This document shows, one piece after another, positions 1 to 4,443 of a stretch of DNA of 5,788 bases. Position numbers and translations under genes: made by a program. The DNA is from an uncultured Candidatus Saccharibacteria bacterium (GTDB taxonomy: Bacteria > Patescibacteriota > Saccharimonadia > Saccharimonadales > Saccharimonadaceae), in contig CAMHRH010000054.1 of assembly GCA_946187605.1 (NCBI GenBank), forward strand, positions 1-5,788, in the 5' to 3' direction. Below the pieces are notes generated by a model that was not told where the DNA came from, made no database searches, and was given only the letters and a program-made list of their open reading frames with translations. Position 1 is the stretch's first letter; each line of letters begins with the position of its first letter.

Positions 1-8
1 AAAGAGAA

Positions 9-23
9 GTTATGAGTCATAAC
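9..23. repeat. 15-nt perfect odd palindrome
   Basis: The sequence GTTATGA-G-TCATAAC is a perfect dyad with a single central base. As RNA it could only form a short stem with a 3-5 nt loop, so it looks more like a DNA-binding dyad than a terminator. It lies beyond the terminator of the L31 operon, and whatever it serves is to the left of the window. It could also be chance in AT-rich DNA. Nothing else is recognisable in positions 1-49. Confidence 0.3.
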
Positions 24-45
24 CACTTATGTTTTTGTGACGCAT

Positions 46-80
46 TAAAAAATATTCCAGGCGTATATCCTGGAATATTT
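46..80 (-). terminator. Intrinsic terminator of the L31 operon
   Basis: A perfect 12-bp inverted repeat (50-61 pairing with 69-80, core AATATTCCAGG / CCTGGAATATT) has a 7-nt loop at 62-68. Read on the minus strand, the stem is followed by a short T run (complement of the A run at 46-50). It begins 18 nt after the stop codon of the 36-aa gene, where an operon-ending Rho-independent terminator is expected. Confidence 0.85.
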
Positions 81-97
81 CATGAGCTAAGTTTTGC

Positions 98-208
98 TTA
101 ACGACCGTCGCGCAAGTTGAAATGTTTGCGCTTTTCGCTATGCTTGTGGTTGTTGTTGCGGTTCAACTTTGCAGTTGGAACAGCTTTACCTTTAGTCTTG
201 CGTGCCAT
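98..208 (-). CDS. Small, very basic 36-residue protein, possibly ribosome-associated
   Basis: This ORF has 36 codons with an ATG at 208-206 and a TAA at 100-98. A clear Shine-Dalgarno GGAG (218-221) sits 9 nt upstream of the ATG. The protein starts MARKTKGKAVPTAKLN, continues with an Asn/His/Lys-rich middle and ends FNLRDGR. It contains 12 Lys/Arg and 3 His against only 2 acidic residues, with no cysteine and no hydrophobic segment, so it is probably an RNA-binding, rRNA-embedded type of peptide. It follows the L31 gene by 20 nt, is closed by a strong terminator and must be cotranscribed with L31, which suggests a ribosomal role. It does not match my recollection of bL32, bL33, bL34, bL36, bS21 or bTHX. 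Gene calling is well supported by SD, operon position and terminator; function is inferred only from composition and context. Confidence 0.75.
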   Translation of the reverse strand: MARKTKGKAVPTAKLNRNNNHKHSEKRKHFNLRDGR

Positions 209-228
209 AATCTATAACTCCAAATCTA

Positions 229-558
229 TTATTTTTCAGCCTTAGCAGCTTTTTTAGCAGCTTCTTTTTGGGCCTTAGCAACTTTGTTGCCGCGGGTAGC
301 CTTAAGAGCTTCTGCCTTCTGTGCGCGAGCCTTGAAGCGGTCAACGCGACCTTCGGTATCGATAATCTTTTCTTCGCCCGTGAAGAATGGGTGGGATGCG
401 CTGGAAATCTGCATCTTTACGAGTGGGTACTCGTTGCCATCCGTCCACTTGATGGTTTCGTCAGACTTAGCGGTGGAGCGAGTTAGAAAAGAAAACTTTG
501 CCTGCTCATCGGCAAACACCACAAAGTCATAATCTTTAGGTTGGATTGATTTTTTCAT
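229..558 (-). CDS. rpmE2: 50S ribosomal protein bL31, type B (cysteine-free)
   Basis: The product is a 109-residue protein of the large ribosomal subunit, located at the central protuberance and intersubunit bridge region in known ribosomes. Family hallmarks are the N-terminal MKKSIQPKDYDFVVFAD (compare MKPGIHPDY.PVVF in type B L31), the DGNEYPLVKMQISSASHPFFTG core (residues 40-61) with the signature SSASHP.(Y/F)TG, and the TEGRVDRF segment (68-75). No cysteine is present, so this is the zinc-independent C-minus form. Residues 76-109 form a Lys/Ala-rich tail that makes the protein about 20-25 residues longer than usual type B L31. I chose the ATG at 558; a TTG four codons upstream (570) is also in frame but overlaps the predicted -10 box. 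It is first in a two-gene operon with the 36-aa basic protein. Confidence 0.93.
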   Translation of the reverse strand: MKKSIQPKDYDFVVFADEQAKFSFLTRSTAKSDETIKWTDGNEYPLVKMQISSASHPFFTGEEKIIDTEGRVDRFKARAQKAEALKATRGNKVAKAQKEAAKKAAKAEK

Positions 559-569
559 AATTAGCACCA

Positions 570-598
570 ATTATATCAGATTGCGACCGGTTAGTAAA
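570..598 (-). promoter_or_regulatory. Promoter of the L31 operon (extended -10)
   Basis: On the minus strand, a -35-like TTTACT (598-593) is followed by a 17-nt spacer and a perfect -10 TATAAT (575-570), preceded by TGA, which gives an extended -10. The -10 ends 11 nt before the L31 ATG, so the predicted transcript has a leader of only about 4-5 nt. It overlaps the rightward promoter at 581-609. Confidence 0.7.
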
Positions 599-609
599 GA
601 TGCTATCAT
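581..609 (+). promoter_or_regulatory. Promoter of the WG-repeat-like gene (extended -10)
   Basis: TTGCGA (581-586), a 17-nt spacer and TATCAT (604-609), with TGC directly before the -10. The predicted start near 616 gives a leader of about 20 nt that contains the AGGA Shine-Dalgarno site. It is interlocked with the leftward L31 promoter: each -35 lies in the other's spacer. Confidence 0.6.
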
Positions 610-624
610 GAAGCTATATTAAAC

Positions 625-628
625 AGGA
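625..628 (+). promoter_or_regulatory. Shine-Dalgarno site deciding the start of the WG-like gene
   Basis: AGGA lies 4 nt before the first ATG (633) and 7 nt before the second, adjacent ATG (636). The 7-nt spacing is the more usual one, so the start at 636 is preferred. The difference is a single extra methionine. Confidence 0.55.
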
Positions 629-635
629 CTAAATG

Positions 636-2201
636 ATGGAACAAAGTACCACCAAAAGGCCACTTAACGTAAAACGTATCGGTATCATTATTGGTGCCGT
701 CGTAGCGGTGGGCGCAATCGTATTACTTATTATCTTATTATTTAAGGGCGGAATAGGAGGCAAAGATGTCTCAGTCTTCGACTCGGATTCTTTCTTTCTC
801 GCCGAGAATGACAATAGCGACGCAAAATATGCGGTATTCAACAATAAAGGCGATCGCTTGACGGACTTTATCTACAAGGACGTCGACGAGTTCGTCAACG
901 GCTATAGTCTCGTAGAAAATGCCGATGGCAAGTATATGATTATTGATAGTAAGGGCAATACCTCAGTAGATCTTGGTGACAATTATGTCAGTAGTCGCGC
1001 CGGCTTTTATTTTGTCGACCATAACGACAAGGATGCTATCATCCTCGGCGACGGCACGGAACTTAGCGATAACGCCAAGGATTATGCATATGACTACAAT
1101 ACGCCATTTATCGTAATTGGAACCGGCGATGATGAGTATGAACTCTATAATGTTCGTGGCAAGAGTGTCTTGAACTTCCATTCCAAAGAGGACCCGGAGT
1201 TTTCTTCGTATGACCGCCGCACGGCGAGCGTGCTCAAAACTGATGGCGCTGTTTATATACTTGACAATATGAAGCTTGAAGTTGCTGGTACGTTCGAAAC
1301 TAGTGATTCGTATAAGATTGAAGATGTGACGAAAGATAAAAAGACCTTCGTGCTACGCACTGGCGAATATGGCAGCTATAAATTCGCAGTTTTTGAGAAT
1401 GGCAAATTCAAGGAATTCGGCGATCGCTGCAAAGACATCGACATCGAAGAAAACGAAGAGTCCGGCCAAAAGTATCTAGAATGCGAGGGCGAAGACGATA
1501 CTACGCTTATTCGCGGCGGCGAGGTTACTGATTTCAAGACTAGCGGCTATGGCGAACGCTACTATGTTTATGACGAGAACCATTATGCGAATTATCGCTC
1601 TGACGACAACCAACTCGACATTTATGTGGACGGCAATAAAACCGATACGGTAGATTGCAACTATTCGCCGTCACTAGACTATGCCGGTTATTCCGTGCGC
1701 GGTAAAGATAATGTTGCACTCTATGGTCTCGATGGCAAAAAGATTTATGCGCTCAACGAGACAAATAATGGCGAGCTCTCCGGCCTCGATGCTAATGAGA
1801 ATATTATCGTCCGCAACGGCAAAGAAGACTACACTTCGCGCTATACGCTCGTAAACAGAAACGGTGAGACTATCTCGGGCAGATATTATTCGATCACATC
1901 CCGTGGCGATTATTATTCCGCACGCATCTATGATAATGACACATATGACCTCCTTGATAAGAGTGGCGCCGTGATTCTTTCTGGATACGAAGGCTATGAA
2001 GTCTCGTCCGACAAGAAAGTTATGGTCGCAAGAGATAACGACGACAAGTATCATCTTATTGATGCCGCAAATAAGACCGTAACGACGGAATTCCCAGAGC
2101 GTCCAAACTATTACGAGGACCAATATCTTCGTGTCGCCGGAGATGACAAAGTTAGTTATTATACCATCGAAGGCAAACTGTTCTACGAATACAACAAGTA
2201 G
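636..2201 (+). CDS. Membrane-anchored WG-repeat-like surface protein
   Basis: The protein has 521 residues. A short basic N-terminus (KRPLNVKR, residues 7-14) precedes one hydrophobic helix (about 15-36) with no obvious signal-peptidase site, so it is probably an uncleaved anchor with the N-terminus inside and about 480 residues outside. The outer part is acidic, rich in Asp and Tyr, and built of degenerate repeats of the form Y-x-(V/I/L)-x-(D/N)-x-x-G, for example near residues 64 (KYAVFNNKG), 99 (KYMIIDSKG), 167 (EYELYNVRG), 248 (YKFAVFENG), 359 (NVALYGLDG), 402 (RYTLVNRNG), 436 (TYDLLDKSG), 471 (KYHLIDAAN) and 507 (SYYTIEG). This is the layout of WG/KWG-repeat proteins, a beta-repeat fold without known catalytic activity, although the protein has no tryptophan at all. 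A role in surface binding or host contact is only inferred. It is monocistronic, with its own promoter and terminator. Confidence 0.85.
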   Translation: MEQSTTKRPLNVKRIGIIIGAVVAVGAIVLLIILLFKGGIGGKDVSVFDSDSFFLAENDNSDAKYAVFNNKGDRLTDFIYKDVDEFVNGYSLVENADGKYMIIDSKGNTSVDLGDNYVSSRAGFYFVDHNDKDAIILGDGTELSDNAKDYAYDYNTPFIVIGTGDDEYELYNVRGKSVLNFHSKEDPEFSSYDRRTASVLKTDGAVYILDNMKLEVAGTFETSDSYKIEDVTKDKKTFVLRTGEYGSYKFAVFENGKFKEFGDRCKDIDIEENEESGQKYLECEGEDDTTLIRGGEVTDFKTSGYGERYYVYDENHYANYRSDDNQLDIYVDGNKTDTVDCNYSPSLDYAGYSVRGKDNVALYGLDGKKIYALNETNNGELSGLDANENIIVRNGKEDYTSRYTLVNRNGETISGRYYSITSRGDYYSARIYDNDTYDLLDKSGAVILSGYEGYEVSSDKKVMVARDNDDKYHLIDAANKTVTTEFPERPNYYEDQYLRVAGDDKVSYYTIEGKLFYEYNK

Positions 2202-2220
2202 CTAATTCAGAAAAAACACT

Positions 2221-2253
2221 AGCCTCGCTAAAGTCATTCAAGCGAGGCTTTTT
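2221..2253 (+). terminator. Intrinsic terminator of the WG-like gene
   Basis: A perfect 9-bp GC-rich stem AGCCTCGCT / AGCGAGGCT (2221-2229 with 2241-2249) with an 11-nt loop is followed by a T run (2249-2253). It starts 19 nt after the TAG stop. A six-A run at 2211-2216 on the other side gives a U tract, 4 nt off the stem, for leftward transcripts, so the element may work in both directions. Confidence 0.9.
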
Positions 2254-2261
2254 GTCGCAAA

Positions 2262-2284
2262 CAAAAAGGGTCACCAAAATGACC
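2262..2284 (-). terminator. Weak terminator-like hairpin, leftward
   Basis: Read on the minus strand, GGTCAT (2284-2279) pairs with GTGACC (2274-2269), including one terminal G-U pair and a UUUG loop. The sequence CTTTTTGTTT follows. It could end transcription from the small membrane-protein gene, whose stop is at 2334, or attenuate transcription from the orphan promoter. The stem is short, so efficiency is doubtful. Confidence 0.45.
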
Positions 2285-2294
2285 ATATTCTCAC

Positions 2295-2323
2295 ATTATA
2301 GCACAAAACCCACAAAAAGTCAA
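2295..2323 (-). promoter_or_regulatory. Near-consensus orphan promoter, leftward
   Basis: On the minus strand, TTGACT (2323-2318, 5 of 6 consensus) is followed by a 17-nt spacer and TATAAT (2300-2295, 6 of 6), with TGC directly before the -10. It is the best match to a housekeeping sigma-70-type promoter in the window, yet it points at two hairpins and the antisense strand of the WG-like gene rather than at a recognised gene. It lies between the small membrane gene and its putative terminator. Confidence 0.6.
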
Positions 2324-2333
2324 CTGCTTATGT

Positions 2334-2693
2334 TTATTTGTCGCGCTTATATAGTTTACGCGTAACTTCCTCAAGCTCCTGTACACCGTTTTCGAGTAGA
2401 TAATAATGGCGTACGTAAAACAGGGTCACGATTAGGAATATTAGCGTCACTGCGCCAACGCAGTAGCCGATAATCGTCATCCAAATATTCGCCGGGCCTA
2501 GCACCTGGATTACGCCGAAGAAAATGAAGAAAATAATCATAAACAGCGCAAAGAACATCGTTACAATCAGATGCACGAGACGCTCGTGCTGGAATTGCGC
2601 CAACATCTTTTCGTGATACTCGATCAGCTCGCGGCTCGGCTTGTCGCTCGCTTTTTTGATGTATTCGATATAATTGCGCAATTTTTTATCCAT
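2334..2693 (-). CDS. Small two-helix membrane protein of unknown function
   Basis: The product has 119 residues. A charged N-terminal helical region (residues 1-38, with the segment AQFQHERLVHL at 32-42) leads into two hydrophobic helices, about 39-65 and 70-94, joined by a tight GPAN turn (66-69). After them come a short charged tail with RHYYLLENGVQELEE (95-109) and a lysine-rich end. Both ends should be cytoplasmic. From memory, similar small proteins with a QHERL(I/V)HL motif before helix 1 and HYYxLENxVQ after helix 2 occur in Clostridia, without known function; this needs a search. I chose the ATG at 2693, not the upstream in-frame codon at 2744, because a perfect extended -10 box ends 6 nt before 2693. 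The longer form would start upstream of its own promoter. No Shine-Dalgarno site is visible. Confidence 0.82.
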   Translation of the reverse strand: MDKKLRNYIEYIKKASDKPSRELIEYHEKMLAQFQHERLVHLIVTMFFALFMIIFFIFFGVIQVLGPANIWMTIIGYCVGAVTLIFLIVTLFYVRHYYLLENGVQELEEVTRKLYKRDK

Positions 2694-2699
2694 AAGCAA

Positions 2700-2708
2700 A
2701 TTATAACA
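2700..2708 (-). promoter_or_regulatory. Extended -10 promoter giving a leaderless transcript
   Basis: TGT-TATAAT on the minus strand (2708-2700) is a perfect extended -10. Only 6 nt (TTGCTT) separate it from the ATG at 2693, so the expected start site is the ATG itself. No -35 match is seen at the usual distance. Confidence 0.65.
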
Positions 2709-2743
2709 CCCTTCCCGAATACTAGTCCTCGCCGAATAAAACA

Positions 2744-2752
2744 TGCTAAAAT
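2744..2752 (+). promoter_or_regulatory. Extended -10 promoter of the serS-hpf operon
   Basis: TGC-TAAAAT (2744-2752) ends 9 nt before the serS ATG, predicting a leader of about 3 nt. No good -35 is visible. A weak AGG at 2755-2757 is only 4 nt from the ATG and would be at most the 5' edge of the transcript. It is back to back with the leftward promoter at 2700-2708. Confidence 0.55.
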
Positions 2753-2761
2753 ATAGGTATT

Positions 2762-4066
2762 ATGCTAGATATAAATTATATCCGAGCGAATCGTCAGAAA
2801 GTGGAGGACGCGATTCGCAACAAGGGCTACGAGGGCGAGATTGACCTTGCGGCCATTCTGGCGCTTGATGATGAGCGCAAAGACCTATCGCGACAGGTTG
2901 ATGACCTCCGTCAGGAGCGCAATAAAATTTCTGCACAGATGAAGAATGGCAAGCCTGACCAGGCGTTAATTACGCGCGGCAAAGAGCTCAAGAAACAGAT
3001 TACTGAGCTTGAAGAGAAGCTTGCTTCTGTCGAGGCAGATTACATCAAGCAGCTCAAAACTGTTCCGAACGTCTATGAAGATGACGTACCAATCGGTCTC
3101 AGCGAAGACGACAACCAGGTTGCCGAAGTTGTTGGCGAGCCGCCGAAGCTTGAGGATCCAAAGAATCACTACGAGATTGGTCAGGCACGTGGCTGGATTG
3201 ATAAAGAGCGCGCCGCTAAGGTTACTGGTGCACGTTTTGCTTATATCAAGGGCGATATGGTCAAGCTCCAGATGGCGATTGTGAATTTTGTTATGAATAG
3301 TCTCACGGATGAGGAGATTATTAAGAAGATTATCGCCGATGCTGGCCTTGACGGATTATCGACCAAGCCATTTACGACCGTCCTCCCGCCACTTATGCTT
3401 CGTACCGATATGTATGACGCGATGGATCGCCTTGAGCCACGCGAAGACCGCTACAAGATTGAGGGCGAAGAGCTTTGGCTTCAGGGCAGTGCCGAGCATG
3501 TTCTTGGCTCGATGCACGCTGGCGAGATTTTCGAAGAGGCTGAACTTCCAATTCGCTACCTCGGATATGCTACTAGCTTCCGCCAAGAGGCTGGTACTTA
3601 TGGCAAAGATATGGAAGGCATCATCCGTATGCATCAGTTCGATAAGCTCGAGATGGAGAGCTTCTCGACTAAGGAAACTAGCCGCAAAGAGCATGAATTC
3701 TTCGTCGCAATTCAGCGCTGGCTCGTTGAACAGCTGGAGCTTCCGTATCGCGTGATTCGCAAATGTACTTATGACATTGGCAAGCCTGATGCGCGTGGTA
3801 TCGATATCGAAGTTTGGCTCCCGGGCCAGAACAAGTATCGCGAAACGCATACTGCCGACTATATGACCGACTACCAGTCGCGTCGTTTGCAGACGCGTGT
3901 TCGTCGTGAGAATGGCGAGCTCGAACTCGTTCATACTAATGACGCTACTGCATTTGCGCTTGGACGCATTATGATTGCTGTTATCGAAAACTATCAAAAC
4001 CCTGACATGACTATTCGCGTGCCAAAGGTTTTGCAAAAATATTTGGATGGAAAGGAGACTATCTAA
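2762..4066 (+). CDS. serS: Seryl-tRNA synthetase (class II)
   Basis: This cytoplasmic enzyme charges tRNA-Ser (and tRNA-Sec where present) with serine using ATP. The 434-residue length is typical. The N-terminus MLDINYIR is the family start, followed by a charged antiparallel coiled coil (about 30-105) that grips the long variable arm of tRNA-Ser. In the catalytic core, the serine-loop motif normally TAE reads SAE at 243-245. Motif 2 is FRQEAGTYGKDMEG (from 273) with the ATP-binding Arg274, and RMHQFDKLEM (289-298) carries Glu297. VWLPGQNKYRE precedes the C-terminal motif 3, whose arginine is Arg402 in FALGR. Variant positions are HTNDATAFALGR (391-402) where the common form is HTLNGSGLAVGR, and ETHTADYMTDYQSRR where the common form is EISSCSNCTDFQARR. 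The core is intact, so it is probably active. It starts almost at the predicted transcript end and overlaps hpf by one base. Confidence 0.96.
   Translation: MLDINYIRANRQKVEDAIRNKGYEGEIDLAAILALDDERKDLSRQVDDLRQERNKISAQMKNGKPDQALITRGKELKKQITELEEKLASVEADYIKQLKTVPNVYEDDVPIGLSEDDNQVAEVVGEPPKLEDPKNHYEIGQARGWIDKERAAKVTGARFAYIKGDMVKLQMAIVNFVMNSLTDEEIIKKIIADAGLDGLSTKPFTTVLPPLMLRTDMYDAMDRLEPREDRYKIEGEELWLQGSAEHVLGSMHAGEIFEEAELPIRYLGYATSFRQEAGTYGKDMEGIIRMHQFDKLEMESFSTKETSRKEHEFFVAIQRWLVEQLELPYRVIRKCTYDIGKPDARGIDIEVWLPGQNKYRETHTADYMTDYQSRRLQTRVRRENGELELVHTNDATAFALGRIMIAVIENYQNPDMTIRVPKVLQKYLDGKETI
2768..2782. repeat. 15-nt perfect palindrome at the 5' end of serS
   Basis: GATATAA-A-TTATATC spans codons 3-7 of serS, 16 nt after the -10 box. 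It could be an operator or a weak 5' hairpin in a nearly leaderless message. It also encodes the conserved DINYI stretch of SerRS, so chance is a serious alternative. Confidence 0.3.
4051..4057 (+). promoter_or_regulatory. Strong Shine-Dalgarno site for hpf inside the serS 3' end
   Basis: AAAGGAG lies 8 nt before the hpf ATG, within the last codons of serS. It is the best ribosome-binding site in the window and fixes the hpf start. With the TAATG stop-start overlap it supports translational coupling. Confidence 0.8.
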
Positions 4067-4422
4067 TGATTGATAATATTGAAATTAGCGGCTCGAATTA
4101 CAAAGTCGAGGACAGCTTTAAGAAATACGTCGAGAAACGCCTTGGCAAACTTGACCGCCACCTACCGCGCGATCATCGCAAAGATGTCGTCGCGAAGGTT
4201 GTCGTAACCGAGGTTGACCGTGCGCACGGCAATAAATATGAAATCTCCGTTTCGATGGATATTCCTGGCGGCAAGGTGCTCGCCGCAAAAGACGAAGCAT
4301 CGAACGTCTATGCTGGTATTGATATTATTGAGGCGAAACTCGATGGCCAGATTCGCCGCTTCAAGACCGAAAAAACTAACTACGACAAGAAAGGATTCCT
4401 GAAGCGCTTTTTGAAGAAATAG
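4066..4422 (+). CDS. hpf: Ribosome hibernation promoting factor, short form (HPF/RaiA family)
   Basis: This family binds the 30S subunit across the decoding channel and keeps ribosomes inactive but intact in starved or stationary cells. The 118-residue protein has the beta-alpha-beta-beta-beta-alpha order of the family. A first strand (IEISGSNY, 5-12) is followed by a helix ending KRLGKLDRHLP (24-34), a strand VVAKVVVTEV (41-50), a strand YEISVSMDIPGG (58-69), the VLAAKDEASNVYAGID segment (71-86), and a long final helix with LDGQIRRFKTEK (92-103). The basic tail ends in GFLKRFLKK. Its length matches short HPF/YfiA; the C-terminal dimerisation domain of long HPF is absent, so it should not make 100S dimers by itself in the long-HPF manner. 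The start is fixed by a strong AAAGGAG site and the one-base overlap with serS, so the two genes form an operon. Confidence 0.93.
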   Translation: MIDNIEISGSNYKVEDSFKKYVEKRLGKLDRHLPRDHRKDVVAKVVVTEVDRAHGNKYEISVSMDIPGGKVLAAKDEASNVYAGIDIIEAKLDGQIRRFKTEKTNYDKKGFLKRFLKK

Positions 4423-4437
4423 GCCGCGTGGTATACT
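4411..4437 (+). promoter_or_regulatory. Extended -10 promoter of secA, leaderless type
   Basis: TGG-TATACT (4429-4437) ends 6 nt before the secA ATG at 4444, so the predicted start is the ATG itself. A partial -35 (TTGAAG, 4411-4416, spacer 15) lies inside the end of hpf. There is no Shine-Dalgarno site in the 21-nt gap, and no terminator separates hpf from secA, so read-through from serS-hpf is also possible. Confidence 0.6.
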
Positions 4438-4443
4438 AGTACG

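Larger units (their letters stand above)
2211..2288 (-). ncRNA. Candidate small RNA from an orphan leftward promoter
   Basis: A near-consensus promoter at 2295-2323 would start a leftward transcript near 2288. The first 27 nt contain a hairpin (2284-2269) followed by a T run, then the 9-bp hairpin 2249-2221 and a six-T run at 2216-2211, giving a discrete product of about 27 or 78 nt. No recognised gene lies in this direction before the antisense side of the WG-like gene. I know of no RNA family that matches. Existence of the RNA is an inference from promoter and terminator signals alone. Confidence 0.25.

Noticed and set aside
1..45. Possible tRNA fragment suggested by the GTTATGAGTCATAAC stem-loop
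   Set aside because: No loop position gives a U33 with a proper 5-bp anticodon stem, and there is no T-arm (GTTCRA) or acceptor stem.
1674..2123. 149-codon open frame on the minus strand inside the WG-like gene
   Set aside because: It has no SD or promoter, lies wholly antisense to a well supported gene with clear protein repeats, and encodes no recognisable motif. It is a shadow of the biased codon use on the plus strand.
2152..2286. 44-codon minus-strand ORF starting 8 nt after the orphan -10 box
   Set aside because: It reads through both hairpins and then antisense into the end of the WG-like gene, and the product has no recognisable character. It is kept only as an alternative reading in the small-RNA finding.
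2694..2744. Longer N-terminus for the small membrane protein starting at 2744
   Set aside because: The extra 17 residues would overlap the perfect extended -10 box at 2700-2708 and the divergent serS promoter; the added sequence has no SD site.
3356..4036. 226-codon open frame on the minus strand inside serS
   Set aside because: It is antisense to the conserved catalytic core of SerRS, which explains all the constraint; it has no initiation signals.
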